In this document: in pieces, positions 22,216 to 33,404 of the stretch
How the letters are laid out: every line of letters begins with the position of its first letter
How positions within the stretch are numbered: the stretch's first letter is position 1
DNA from: Ryuthela nishihirai
Lineage: Eukaryota; Arthropoda; Arachnida; Araneae; Heptathelidae
Direction of reading: 5' to 3'
Length of the DNA: 64,000 bases
Assembly (NCBI GenBank): GCA_038380435.1
Contig: JAWZYU010000001.1
Span: forward strand, 10,024,001 to 10,088,000
Notes under the pieces: model-generated
The model's input: only the letters and a program-made list of their open reading frames with translations
The model's database searches: none
Told to the model about the DNA's origin: nothing
Translations under genes and position numbers: made by a program

Positions 22216-22784
22216 TACTGAAAAATTTGAGTATTCCGAAAGGCTGAGATAGTGGACCGGTGCGTGACACCTTGTTTCTTGTACGTTCTGGTGACATCAC
22301 TGTTGGTCCTGTAATTCCGAAGATTCTGCAAACAACAAGTATTTAAAATGAAAGACAAACTGATTGCAAGTTTGCTTATTAAAGCTTCACTGTCATACAA
22401 TCCTAGAGATAAACTAACTCGTTATATAACTTAATCTTCAGATGCATGTTTCTCCATAGAATCGCAAACTCTCAATATCTATTCTTTGCGTTTTCTCATA
22501 CATCTCGCAAGATAATTAAAGTAACTTGCTCAAAAGAACACAATCACTGATTCGTCTTCCATATGTGTATATTTACTTTCTAATAAACCATACTGTAAAC
22601 CACCAAAGTAGGTAAATCGCTAGCATCACCTGAGTCAGATTATTATTTTTTCCATATATCTAGACTTGCTAATTCTTTACGTTGAAAATCTCACAATAGC
22701 CTGAAACGGACAGTACTTTACCCACGATACAGCTATAAGTTATGATAACCAACAGATTAAAAGATTTCAATTTATCTCATAGAC
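22216..22784. other. No gene recognised
   Basis: AT-rich flank downstream of LINE copy B; minus-strand frames here are continuations of LINE antisense. Confidence 0.3.
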
Positions 22785-22925
22785 AGTAGGTTAGGACGCT
22801 CAGCGTCTGATCTAAGAAACCTCGAGATCCATGGTAAGACATGAGTGTTGTTTTTCTACTGAGCACCTTCTACTGTGTCGTATGAAAGGATTCTGTAACC
22901 GTCATGACAAATAGTTGCTTAAAGC
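22785..22925 (+). repeat. SINE-1 copy, heavily decayed
   Basis: Retains aggttaggacgctcagcgtc, ctgatctaa, a degenerate B box, tttttctactgag, ccttctactgtgtcgta and a blurred tail (caaatagttgcttaaag). The order matches SINE-1, with several internal gaps. Confidence 0.5.
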
Positions 22926-23299
22926 CATATTTATTTTTAATGATACACTGATTTCGAACTCACTAAGATTCTTACATGTAATCAATAGATGCACATATTA
23001 GGACCTGTACCTTTCATCTCCTAACATATGAAAAGGAAAGTAGCTTGAACAGTCATTATAATAAGCAATTATAGTATGTTGACTACATTCACTTTAAGTC
23101 TGATTCGAGTAAACGGAAGACAATCTGAATAGCTGTTATTACATTCAAGCAGAATAAAAATCCTGTTTAATTTTACATAGTCCTAAACCTATGAATATGT
23201 AAAGATTATGAATGTACGAAATGTGAGAGTTTCCCTGATCGTATGCAAAGTATATACATGTTTATATCTGCGGTTAAGAGATGGGTGTCTTTCTAAGTG
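22926..23299. other. No feature seen
   Basis: AT-rich unique sequence. Confidence 0.3.
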
Positions 23300-23311
23300 T
23301 ATGTCACCATG

Positions 23312-23696
23312 GGTTGGGTTGTTTTACCTCTGAGCGGCACTCTTTTGCACACCATGGGCTAAATGGCCAGGTCACAAGGACCCTGAAATCTCACAGAAGG
23401 TTGGGGGAGGGGACCCACTGGAACAGCTGTTGGAAGACAGATGGTAGCCTCCCGTCAAGGCCATCCAGCGTGCTCTTTAACGTTCACAGCGTATGGCTCT
23501 CCCGCACACGGGGCCACGGCTTAACGTCCCATCCGACGGACGGCGGCCTTTCCAAGCCCATCGGTGTCCCCTACTGACCTTGGGCAAGGCGGGGAATTTT
23601 GCGGAGATAAATCTTAACGCTGACCCAGCTGGGACTCGAACCTGAGAACTGCAGATTACGAGCCTGGCGCGCTACCGACTGAGCCATCCGCGCCCC
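23312..23696 (-). repeat. SINE-2 copy, full length, with 12-bp target-site duplication
   Basis: Minus-strand element with the 3' end at ggttgggttgttttacctct and the head complement at ggcgcgctaccgactgagcc. Flanked by tatgtcaccatg at 23300-23311 and 23697-23708, a perfect duplication (its last g may also count as element). The length of about 385 bp defines the complete family size. Confidence 0.95.
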
Positions 23697-23708
23697 TATG
23701 TCACCATG

Positions 23709-23840
23709 CATACATGAATGCATTCGACTAAGTTTTTGTCTCTCTTCATATATCTATTTTGTCACATACTTATTTCATGTTCGTCTCTGTAATTGTATGT
23801 GTGCGCGTGCGTTTGTGCGTGCACGTATTTACTGGGTTTC
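23709..23840. other. Short GT/GC-rich flank
   Basis: Contains an alternating stretch tgtgtgcgcgtgcgtttgtg just before the minisatellite. No coding signal. Confidence 0.4.
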
Positions 23841-25699
23841 TGTTGCTAACAGAGGCAAATCCACTGTTAACTGATGACAGGCAAATACACTGCTAACTGC
23901 TGAGAGTCAAACCCGCTGCTAACTGATGAGAGGCAAACCCACTGCTAACTGATGAGAGGCAAATCCGCTGTTAATTGATCAGAGGCCAACCCACTGCTAA
24001 CTGATGAGAGGCAAACCCGCTGCTAAACTGATGAGAGGCAAACCCGCTGCTAACTGATGAAATGCAAACCCGCTGCTAACTGATGAGAGACAAATACACT
24101 GTTAACTGATGAGAGGCAAACCCACTGCTAACTGATGAGAGGCAAACCCGCTGCTAACTGATGAGAGGAAACCCACTGCTAACTGATGAGAGGCAAATAC
24201 ACTGTTAACTGATGAGAGACAAACCCACTGCTAACTGATGAGAGGCAAACCCGCTGTTAACTGATCAGAGGCCAACCCACTGCTAACTGATGAGAGGCAA
24301 ATACACTGTTAACTAATGAGAGGCAAACTCACTGCTAACTGATGAGAGGCAAACCCACTGCTAACTGATGAGAGGCAAATCCGCTGCTAACTGATGAGAG
24401 GCAAACCCGCTACTAACTGATGAGAGGCAAATCCGCTGTTAACTGATCAGAGGCAAACCAGCTGCTAACTGATGAGAGTCAAATCCGCTGCTAACTGATG
24501 AGAGGCAAATCCACTGTTAACTGATAAGAGGCAAACCCACTGCAAACTGATGAGAGGCAAATCCGCTGCTAACTGATGAGAGGCAAACCCACTGATAACT
24601 GATGAGAGGCAAACCTGCTGTTAACTGATCAGAGGCAAATCCACTGTTAACTAATGAGAGGCAAACCCGCTGATAACTGATGAGAGGCAAACCCACTGCT
24701 AACTGATGAGAGGCAAATCCGCTGCTAACTGATGAGAGGCAAACCAGCTGCTAACTGATGAGAGGCAAACCCGCTGCTAACTGATGAGAGGCAAACCCAC
24801 TGCTAACTGATGAGAGGCAAATACACTGTTAACTGATGAGAGGCAAACCCGCTGCTAACTGATGAGAGGCAAATCCGCTGCTAACTGATGAGAGGCAAAT
24901 CCACTGTTAACTAATGAGAGGCAAATACACTGTTAACTGATGAGAGGCAAATACACTGTTAACTGATGAGAGACAAATCCACTGCAAACTGATGAGAGAC
25001 AAACCCACTGCTAACTGATGGAGGTAAATACACTGTTAACTGATGAGAGGCAAACTCACTGCTAACTGATGAGAGGAAATACACTGTTAACTGATGAGAG
25101 GCAAACCCGCTGTTAACTGATCAGAGGCAAATCCACTGTTAACTAATGAGAGGCAAATACACTGCTAAGTGATGAGAGGTAAACCCGCTGTTAACTGATC
25201 AGAGGCCAACCCACTGCTAACAGATGAGAGGCAAATCCACTGTTAACTAATGAGAGTCAAACCCTTTGCTAACTGATGAGAGGCAAATCCGCTGCTAACT
25301 GATGAGAGGCAAACCCGCTGCTAACTGATGAGAGGCAAACCCACTGCTAACTGATGAGAGGCAAATCCGCTGTTAACTGATCAGAGGCCAACCCACTGCT
25401 AACTGATGAGAGGCAAATCCACTGTTAACTAATGAGAGACAAATACACTGTTAACTGATGAGAGGCAAACTCACTGCTAACTGATGAGAGGCAAACCCAC
25501 TGCTAACTGATGAGAGGCAAATCCGCTGTTAAGTGATCAGAGGCCAACCCACTGCTAACTGATGAGAGGCAAATCCACTGTTAACTAATGAGAGGCAAAT
25601 ACACTGTTAACTGATGAGAGGCAAACTCACTGCTAACTGATGAGAGGCAAACTCACTGCTAACTGATGAGAGGCAAACCCGCTGCTAACTGATGAGAGG
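23841..25699. repeat. Long minisatellite, 26-bp unit, about 70 copies
   Basis: The unit ctgctaactgatgagaggca plus aacccg is repeated with limited point variation. Recurrent variants: aatcca/aatacactgtt in place of aacccgctgct, and a distinct type gttaactgatcagaggccaa. The period is not a multiple of three and no frame stays open. Array edges carry related phrases (gggtttctgttgctaacag at the left, ggatttctgttgttaatgag at the right), perhaps the pre-duplication sequence. No gene is present. Confidence 0.97.
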
Positions 25700-26219
25700 A
25701 TTTCTGTTGTTAATGAGCATGAAAAAACCACGAAGTTGAATTCTCTCTTTCGTTGTTCCGTTCCAGCTAATTTCGACCTCGGTCTGCACAGATGTCCTAA
25801 TTGACATATGACAAGTTAATTGCCATATGAGTCCCAACGTCGGAGGGACGGGCTACGATTATCACGTGGAGTCAGAGAGTCGTTTTCTCTCTCTGACGAT
25901 TCTCGCAACTGATTGGCGCTCGAGTCGGGTCACTTGCAAGTGCTCCATGCAATGTGACGTCATTTATTTTCTGCGATATCATTTGTTGCGAGAATCCTCC
26001 AGTGAGATTTGATAGGAGTTTCGAGATCAGATCGGAACACTTTGTGTCAGCTGGACCACTTTTTTTCGCAGGGACAGATAGAAGCTTGCTGCTATTCATC
26101 GTAGATCCAGGCTCTGACAGCGAGGACGGAAAGGTAGCGGCATTTGCCCAGGGACTCGGTCTTTAGATGGGGGCATAATCACCGGGGGGTGGGAACCGAA
26201 GGACCCCCTCCATCGGTAG
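25700..26219 (+). other. Possible promoter or exon region, unresolved
   Basis: A less AT-rich block with a CRE-like tgacgtca at about 25957 and overlapping ORFs. One could be an exon: ccactttttttcgcag is a strong acceptor-like tract near 26071, followed by an open frame containing RSLLLFIVDPGSDSEDGK and a weak donor (aaag|gtagcg). No known protein is recognised. Confidence 0.2.
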
Positions 26220-26387
26220 CCACGAGGGCCATTTTATGGTACTGTTATTTTAAAAAAGAAAACTAAAAGGTACCGAAACTCAAAGTCCTCTTCCATTGGT
26301 TTGCTGAAGAGGGCTGAGGAGGATGGCGCAGAAGAAGTGGCAAAAGAGGATTCGGAATGTGAATATGAAACTGCAGTTGACCCTTGA
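26220..26387 (+). other. Open frame with an acidic C-terminus, possible last exon
   Basis: Open from after a TAG at 26217 to TGA at 26385-26387 (55 codons, no ATG at its start). It begins basic (KKKTKRYRNSKSSS) and ends acidic (RAEEDGAEEVAKEDSECEYE). The segregated charge and absence of stops hint at a coding exon, but no donor/acceptor pair or homologue is recognised. Confidence 0.2.
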
Positions 26388-27548
26388 ATAGCTCTCATTC
26401 ATCATTGGTTGATGCTTAGACCGTTCTCATCAATCATTGGTTGATTGATAGGTCCTTGACCTCTAATATTTTTCAAAGAGTCAGTTGCGCAGCAGCAGAC
26501 TTCTCTGAAAGGACGGATGGAAGAATGAGGTTTCTAAATGTTTTTAAATTCTACATTAGAGGAGGCAAAAGATGAAGAGTGTAAAAGTCGAGTGTGTCTG
26601 AGGCTATATTGGAGAAGGAGGAAATTTTCTGTTTCGCCCCCTGGTGTCAGAAGTTTTTTTTAATTTATTTATTAATTTTAAAGTCACACAAAGGACAGAG
26701 ATAACGAAGAAGTTACGTCAGGCTTGTTCTCGTTTCTCATACCACATGCAAACATTTACACAATGGCATGCTCTGCTGGTTTTAGCACTCAGGTGAGCTA
26801 ACCACTAGACCAGGTAAGTTGTTGCATACAATTCCAGCTGTTTATTTTTTGTCGATATCAATAAAAAAAGATACTTGAAAGACGATTTAAAATTTTAAAA
26901 TCTATAATTTTTTCTTCGTGAATGCCCCTGGGCCCTTGTAAGAACCTTTTCGCAGGGGCTATTCACGTGACCCGCTGCTCAGAATGTGTGAGAAATACGA
27001 AAACGTAAAACATATTCGTTTTCTGAAGAGAAAGATCACAATCATTAGAACTGCTGGAAAATCTGAAACGGACTCTGCATAAATAGATGCCAATGTGGGT
27101 GACCTTTTACTGAAGCTGCGTATGGTGATCCGTACCATGATAATTGATGGCCAGAGATGATCTCATGCTGCCTTTAAGAGTCCCCTGGTGGGGGAAAAGG
27201 ACTTTTGAATTCTGTTTTGTACATTTCCAGCTGTTGAGTTTTTACGATACAATAAAGAAAACGTTAGTTTGAATGATGGTATCAAACTTTAAATTCTGTT
27301 CTTTTCCTTAGCGAATGAAAAGTTACGTAACTGATTTATAAATGTGAAATTTTCTGCAAACGTTTTAAGTTCATTTCCTCGTCCAGATAATTTAATCTCA
27401 GAATTCATCACACGATTCTCTTTCCTAAACCAAATATACTATTCAAATTAATTATACTAGTAGCTCCCAAACGCTCATTCCATACTTTTAAAGTGGATAC
27501 ACTAATGCATTATTTAAATTCATCAACGCTTATATTTTGCGCAACTTA
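26388..27548. other. No gene recognised; tRNA-like fragment at about 26765-26815
   Basis: On the minus strand cctggtctagtggttagctc and acctgagtgc resemble a tRNA A-box half and probably mark another SINE head. The rest shows no supported feature. Confidence 0.3.
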
Positions 27549-27821
27549 TTAATTTTTCTCTGATCGTATATTTTTAGATATGTTAGCTCTTAACCTTTTC
27601 GTATTTCTAATTTTTTTTTGCACTGGATTCAAGACGAGTGGAAGATAGCACCTTTCAGAACGCTTTCCGCCATGTTGGATACATCTCAGCCGATTTCGTA
27701 AGAGAAAGTTCCCTGCCGCCCGGACTCCAAGAATGAGTGGCACGTGATCAAAGAGAACGGCGAAATCTGATGAATGCGTTGGAAGAGGGCGCAGATTTTC
27801 GGTACGGAAATGAGCAGCCAT
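27549..27821 (-). other. ORF in a promoter-like block, uncertain first exon
   Basis: A 90-codon minus-strand frame from ATG at 27821 in good context (acaacATGG), with the motifs caacatggcgg (YY1-like) and cacgtg (E-box) inside the same 200 bp and higher CpG than the surroundings. The peptide (MAAHFRTENLRPLPTHSSDF...) is not recognised and its C-terminal third looks non-coding. It could be a promoter or first exon of an unidentified minus-strand gene, or chance. Confidence 0.2.
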
Positions 27822-28504
27822 GTTGTTATAATATTAGAGGTGTATCGTTAACATCTGTTTAGATTACAGTACTGCATATGTAATTATCAACTCTATTGTT
27901 TTGTGTTTAAATGGAAATGTACTTTAGCAATAATAAAACACTGAACGTTTGTTTATATAGCATGACGTAAGCAGTTCCGTTTTATTATGTGGCTCATTTT
28001 AGTTACAACTTTTGAGCTAGTTCTCATCCACGCATATCGAAGCAATGAGGCTTGAACGAGGCAAAACGAGGTTTGCTAGAAATATATCAGTAATGAAACT
28101 TGCAAAACAACGAATCACATAGCATGACTGTGTATTTATAGGAACGGTTATTTATCACAGGAGTTACTTTTATTGTTTAACTCTTGTGATAAATTTGATG
28201 GCACGAGGGCTGCATACGCCAACATTCCCATCTCTTTTCTCACATATTTATCGCAGAAATCTCGCGGGTTTCAGACGACTAAAAATACTGTCGATACCTT
28301 TTCTTTTTCTAGATTTGTTGACAGCATATGAGGCCCAAGAATCGATGGAATCCCTGGGAGTCAGCATCCGACTTTTGGACGATCGCTGCTCACAACCGCC
28401 AATAATTCGCAAGTATTTCAATCTAGGGCAGGATCAGGGGGGGATTATGCCTCCCCCTCCTTTGAGAATGCTGGGAAAGGCACGAGAGGCGAAAAATATT
28501 AAAC
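27822..28504. other. No gene recognised
   Basis: AT-rich. The ORF at 28186-28530 (+) shows no domain and ends in low-complexity PPPP. Confidence 0.25.
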
Positions 28505-29236
28505 TTATGTATATTTCATGCATTTTTTAAGAAATTTTTTAATGGTGTGTAAACGGAGGAGGGGGAACGCTACATTGGAATAGAAATCCAGTCTGTTGGC
28601 CTCCTTCTTACTTTTTTTCCTGCTCGATTGACTTTCTTGCACCCCCCCCCTCTTGTTTCTTCCTCGAGAGGTCTTTCCCTCTGTTGTAGCCACTGCCACG
28701 CAGCAGATACCTGCCTTTCGCGTAAACGTTGCCTTTAAGTGAGCCCTTGGCGATGACCTTGAAGTCATCTCTTGGCGTTGCTGGAATCGTCGGGTGATGC
28801 TGCTGTTCGCAAACGAGATCGGCGAGCGAAGTGGCAAGTGAAGCGGCATTTGACGGAGGAATCGAACTTCAGAGGCAGCAACCACTTCCTTTTGCGAATG
28901 GCACAGAAGCAGCCGATTGGCAACGGAGGCGGTTACACGTCACTGCTCGGTTAAACAGGTGTTCTAAAAAGCCACGAGAGCCTTTCCGTCGCATCGATGC
29001 CTTCTTCGAAGGCGTTGAAGTACAAGGGATAGAAATCCCACTTTTAAGGTTAGCAAAGAAAAATCTCCGAGCAGGTGAAATCGACTCCTTTGTCAGAAAA
29101 ACTGAAACAGATCTCAAAAAGTATTCAGCTGAAAAGAGAATCGCTCGAGAAGGTTTCTATTCTTCTTAATTTCTATTCCTTTTTTTCTCTTTATTGCTCT
29201 TCAACATGAGTGAATTATAAATTGTTGTTCAACGTA
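28505..29236. other. Overlapping unassigned ORFs on both strands
   Basis: A moderately GC-rich block (28.62-29.1 kb) with long overlapping frames at 28505-28885 (-), 28831-29169 (+, opening at GTG) and 28869-29117 (-). The plus frame includes SKKPREPFRRIDAFFEGVEV and is charged, so an exon is possible. No domain or conserved motif is recognised and no strand is preferred. Confidence 0.2.
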
Positions 29237-29270
29237 CACTCTGTTGCCTAAAGTATTAGGACAAGCCACA
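29237..29270. repeat. Solitary Tc1-like terminal repeat
   Basis: The phrase gttgcctaaagtattaggac is of the form seen at Tc1/mariner termini (ttgcc-aaagtattaggaca). No partner end was found nearby. Confidence 0.35.
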
Positions 29271-29376
29271 CTTCTGTGTCATGTAAATGGCAATCCAAAT
29301 TCGAATCTCCGGTGGTTGAAGGAGGAAAAATCACACTGAAGATAAGAAAATCTAATCTGGGGATCTTAAATCAAAT

Positions 29377-30033
29377 GGGGCGGAGGTGGCTCAGTCGGTA
29401 GCGCGCCAGGCTCGTAATCTGTAGTTCCAACGTTCGAGTCCCAGCTGGGCCAGCGTTGAGATTTATCTCCGCAAAACTGCCGCCCTATCCACGGTCAGTA
29501 GGATACATCGATGGGCTTGGAAAGGGCGCCGTCCTTCGGATGGGACGTTAAGCCGTGGCCCCGTGTGCGGGAGAGAGCGATACCCTGCGCACATTAAAGA
29601 TAAGCTAGATGGTCTTGGCGGGTTGGGTTGTTTTACCTCTGAGCGGCACTTTTTTGCACACCATGGGCTAAATGGCCAGGTCACAAGGACCCCGAAGGCT
29701 CAGAGAAGGTTGTGGGAGGGGAACCACTGGAACAGCTGTTCAGAGACAGATGGTAGCCTCCCGTGAAGGCCATCCAGCGTGTTCTTCAACGTGCACAGGG
29801 TATGGCTCTCCCGCACACGGGGCCACAGCTTAAAGTCACATCCAATGGACGACTGCTTTTCGAAGCCCATCGGTGTCCCCCTACTGACCGTGGGCAGGGC
29901 GGCCTTGACGGGAGACTATCTTCTGTCTCCCAACGGCTGTCGTGCGTCTCCTCCTCCTTGACCTTTTTTGCACACAAAGGGCCAAATGGCCTTTTGTGTG
30001 CAAAAAAAAAGTGCCGCTCAGAGGTAAAACAAC
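29377..30033 (+). repeat. SINE-2 copy carrying a second SINE-2 inside it
   Basis: A plus-strand copy with a well-kept tRNA-like head (ggcggaggtggctcagtcgg then tagcgcgccaggctcgtaat) runs to 29620, is interrupted by an inverted SINE-2 (29621-29909), and resumes with cttgacgggagactatcttc to its 3' end taaaacaacc. Near the 3' end a palindrome (gggccaaatggccttttgtg) replaces the usual order. Confidence 0.85.
29621..29909 (-). repeat. SINE-2 copy nested in another SINE-2
   Basis: Minus-strand and 5'-truncated (no tRNA head). It is bounded by tcttggcggg at the left and ccttgacggg at the right, which looks like a 10-bp target-site duplication with two differences. ORFs at 29563-30216 on both strands derive from these repeats. 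Confidence 0.85.
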
Positions 30034-30382
30034 CGTATTCACATAATCCAATGTAAATATTGATTTGTGCCAGCATTCTTTCCATATTTTAAGATTTACT
30101 GAAATTGCGCGACATGAAAAATTACTGAGATTTTCAAATTTCCCTTCCATTGACCTGCATGGAAATGCTTCGTTGCTGTTTGGAATAATCATGTTTATAT
30201 TTGTTTTATTTCCCATTTTTATTTTTATTTTTATTTCGATTGTTTTTTAATTACGTATTCACAATAGAGCATATAAGCCCCTTGTACTAATGATAAACCA
30301 AGATTATTTCTGACTGAAAATTTGTATTTTTTGTTAGGAAAAAGCAACGCAGTCAGTAATAAGAGATTTTCACTTCAAAGCA
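30034..30382. other. No gene recognised
   Basis: T-rich sequence with a tttttatttttattttt tract near 30220. Confidence 0.3.
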
Positions 30383-30479
30383 AGAGAAAATGATATTCAG
30401 AAGGAGAGAAAACGATATTCGGAGGGAGAGAAAACGATATTCGGAGGGAGAGAAAATGATATTCAAAGGGAGAGAAAAT
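30383..30479. repeat. Minisatellite, 22-bp unit, about 4 copies
   Basis: The unit agagaaaacgatattcggag plus gg is repeated with small changes. The repeated peptide of the minus-strand frame at 30375-30566 comes from this. Confidence 0.85.
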
Positions 30480-30642
30480 AGTGATTTTAGTCTTTAGCGC
30501 TTCTTCTGACATAAAGAGAAATGCAAACTTAATTATTGTTACAATTATTCTGATGATTTCACGCATGAGATCTCCTCATCGAATCTTCGAGAGGCTGCGT
30601 CATTTTGCCTCGCTTTGAAGTTTCTCCCTCGAGCTCTGCTGA
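30480..30642. other. Short unassigned stretch
   Basis: No supported feature. Confidence 0.3.
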
Positions 30643-30813
30643 AGCACCGATCCGAAGAGACGTCCTCTTGCAACAATCTGGCAGATTTCTGATGATCTCA
30701 GGAGGATAATTCCCGTCCTGCCACTTCTGCTCGCCACGCTAATGCTCATCATCTGCATCTCTGACTGCCTGAAGAAGATGATTGAAGATCATCTGGAAGA
30801 GAAGGGAGGATGA
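30643..30813 (+). other. Open frame with one membrane segment, possible exon
   Basis: Fifty-six codons between TGA (30640-30642) and TGA (30811-30813). The frame contains SDDLRRIIPVLP followed by a strongly hydrophobic stretch (LLLATLMLIICI) and a charged end (CLKKMIEDHLEEKGG). An acceptor-like aacaatctggcag ends at 30684 in frame. It has no start codon of its own and no recognised family. Single-pass membrane topology is inferred from hydrophobicity only. Confidence 0.25.
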
Positions 30814-30867
30814 AAGTTACATCAGCCGAGAATTGCTAAAAATAAAGAGAAATTTTCACTTTTCAGT

Positions 30868-31029
30868 GTAGAAGAAAAATCATCTTCATCCGAATGGGAC
30901 CCGAACGAAATGCAGGAGCTCTCTCGAGTGCCAGACGACAAACAGATCGCATCCCACCAGACTCGACACAGTTTCTATTCCACACTTTTCCCCAATTGGT
31001 GTGACCTGTCACCTCTTTGTTTTATATAA
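30868..31029 (+). other. Open frame after a strong splice acceptor, possible terminal exon
   Basis: The tract aattttcacttttcag ends at 30866 and is a good 3' splice site. The frame then runs VEEKSSSSEWDPNEMQELSR... for 53 codons to TAA at 31027-31029 with a polar, coding-like composition. No homologue recognised. A link with the membrane-segment frame just upstream is possible but no donor joins the two in frame. Confidence 0.25.
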
Positions 31030-31734
31030 AGAATATATTTTTATAAATATAGAAATGCTTCGAATTTTTAACCCTTCCCAATCCACGGATGAAAGTGATC
31101 GTCATGATTTAACTGAACTTGGATCCTCTCCTCAGTGAAAGATTTCTCATTCGCTTGCACTTCCACAAACTTTCAATGATTCCAAATGACATGCCTGCTC
31201 GTGTCGTTCCCCATACATTCAAATGGCATGTCTCATGGAAAAATGTACTACATATTGCCTTGCAAGAATGAATATCACACTTTACTGAGATTTTAAGGCA
31301 TCAAGTTCGTTTTTTCATTATGTCGCATTTTATTGTGCCATTACTCAGTTTAGATTGTTAGAAATATCCTCAGAATATTTTCATTTTCTTAAACCATCTT
31401 CACTTAGTGAAACCCTAAAGCAATTACAAAACCTAAGTTCCAAAACAGCGGCCTGTATTAAGCAAGCATTTCTGCGGAAAGAAGGTGCTCGAAAGATGAT
31501 TTGTTCAGCTTCGAATCAGAAAGAGATCTCTGCAACGTCGATCGCAGCAAAGCATTTCGGTAATTATTCTTTCAACTAAGCACGTTCAAAACTAACACAA
31601 CTCAGGATGATGAGGGTACAAAAAATTAGTAACAGCAGCAGCCAATAGGTCGCAAATATACATTACGTGAACCAAAGTACCCAGAAACTCTCTCATCCCC
31701 AATCTCCCGGCAATTGGAAAGGAATTAATATCGC
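31030..31734. other. No gene recognised
   Basis: AT-rich. The ORF at 31355-31579 begins with TTG and has no domain. Confidence 0.3.
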
Positions 31735-32741
31735 TTTGCTGCTATCACGGCCTCCACTCTCGAGGAAGGCTTTCCACCAGATTTTGGCGCGTTGCTGCGG
31801 CAATTGGCTGCCATTCTGCCACAAGGGCATTAGTGAGGCCAGTCACTGATGTCGTGCAGTTCGGCCTGGCTCGCGGTCAGCGTTCTAATTCATCCCAAAG
31901 GTGTTCCTTGGTGTTGAGATCAGGGCTCTGTGCAGGCCAGTCAAGTTCTTGCACAACCATCTCATCAAACCATTCTTGCACGGTCCTCGTTTTATGAACG
32001 GGGGCATTGTCATATTGGTACAGGGAAGGGTCTTCACCGAACTATTGCAATAAAGTTGGCAGCACAGAATTGTCGAGAATGTTACTATAGGGCATTCAGA
32101 GTCCCGTTCACTGGAACTAGGTGGCCCAGTCCGAATCATGAAAAAAGCCCCAGAGCATGATGCCTCCTCCTCCACCAAAATTCACAGTTGGCACAACAAA
32201 GGCAAGCAGGTATCGTTCACCTGGCATCCTCCATACCCAGACTCGTCCGTCGGGCTGCCAGATGGTGAAACGTGATTCATCACTCCGGAGAACGTGGTTC
32301 ATTGCTCAAGATTGCACTGGCGCCATGCTATACACCACCCCAACCCACGCTTATCGTTAATCTGGTTGATGTTAGGCTTGTGTGCGGCTGCTCGCCATGG
32401 AAACCCATTTCATACAGCTCGCGACGAACTGTTATGGTGCTGGCATTGCTTCCAGAGGTATTTTGGGACTCGGTGGTGAGTGCTACAAACCGAGGACAAG
32501 CGATTTCGTCGCACCACCCACTTCAGCATTCGGCGGTCGCCCTCTGTCGTTTTACGTGGCCTGCCGGGTAGCGATTGCACTGTTGTTGTTGCTAGGCGTT
32601 TCTACTTCACAACAACATCACTTACATTTGGTCGGAGCAGCTACAGCAGGGCCGAAATGTTCCGAACTGACTTGTGTTGTTAAGGTGGCATCCTATGACT
32701 GTTCTGCGTTGAAAGTCACCGAGCTCTGCAGTATGGCCCAT
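31735..32741 (-). pseudogene. Tc1-like transposase pseudogene
   Basis: From an ATG at 32741 the minus strand reads MGHTAELGDFQRRTVIGCHL (N-terminal helix-turn-helix region), then after frame changes [35 protein letters not shown] (first catalytic Asp), [27 protein letters not shown] (the LDWPAQSPDLNPIE block), HLWDELER and LTNALVAEWQPI. This is the order of the DD34E Tc1 transposase, which cuts and pastes the element at TA sites. Frame changes and stops are numerous. Terminal inverted repeats were not found, so boundaries are those of the coding remnant. Confidence 0.9.
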
Positions 32742-33373
32742 TCTCCTGTTCATGCGTGTTTGTGAGGTTTGTCAGTTTTCTTTTTTAGTTGATCGAAACC
32801 TTACAGGAAATGTTGGACCTGTGAGGCCTCTATTCCCGTAAAAGTAAAAATTGGAACACAGTTAATAGGATAGAAAGGCAGTGAATATCCAGTAACGTTG
32901 TGGTGTTGCAATTTGGAAAGTTCTTCTGCAGTGGCAGTAAAGTTCGAGGTAAAGCTGCAGTCTTTGTGGCATATTGCTCATAAGTTCATGAGAATTATAA
33001 GCTGTAGTTTGTTTTCTTTACATTGTTGACATATGCGTTTTTTGTTGTTGTTGTTGTCGTCGTTGTTTTCCTTATTTTTTATTCGCATTATAATTTTTGA
33101 GTTCGGAATTCATGCAATCTGCAACAAAAAGTTCTTAGTTGTCTCGTTGCTTAAGTTGAAATCCTGGGAAAAGTTTTATATGGTTTGGCCAAATATTTTT
33201 TTTTGCATGTTGAAACATTTTTTTAAAAACTTTTTTCTTTTTAAAATCAGAGTGGCACCTATCTGCCTTTAAATCAGATTCCGGATGATTATGGTATCTG
33301 CTGCTGTCTGAACTTTACTTCTGTACAGATAAACAAGTTTCAGAATTTCTTTTTAAACATTCCTTGAGAATTA
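32742..33373. other. No gene recognised
   Basis: T-rich with a (gtt)n tract near 33040-33065. The frame at 33033-33272 is low-complexity Phe/Leu. Confidence 0.3.
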
Positions 33374-33404
33374 AGTTCACGAGGATCGCAGGTCCTCGTG
33401 AACT
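33374..33404. repeat. Perfect hairpin, 12-bp arms and 7-nt loop
   Basis: Agttcacgagga (33374-33385), loop tcgcagg, tcctcgtgaact (33393-33404). Confidence 0.85.

Noticed and set aside
23841..25699. Hammerhead ribozyme array suggested by ctgatgag in every 26-bp unit
   Set aside because: The matching GAAA core and a stem II are absent (the unit reads ctgatgagaggcaaac), so the catalytic fold cannot form.
23841..25699. CRISPR array
   Set aside because: Units are contiguous repeats without unique spacers, in a eukaryotic context.
29377..29450. Functional tRNA gene at the SINE-2 head (also at 57703, 56565 and 62458)
   Set aside because: A and B boxes are present but acceptor stems do not pair and each is fused to a conserved SINE body.
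32117..32765. Plus-strand ORFs at 32157-32765
   Set aside because: Antisense of the Tc1-like transposase pseudogene, which explains the open frames.
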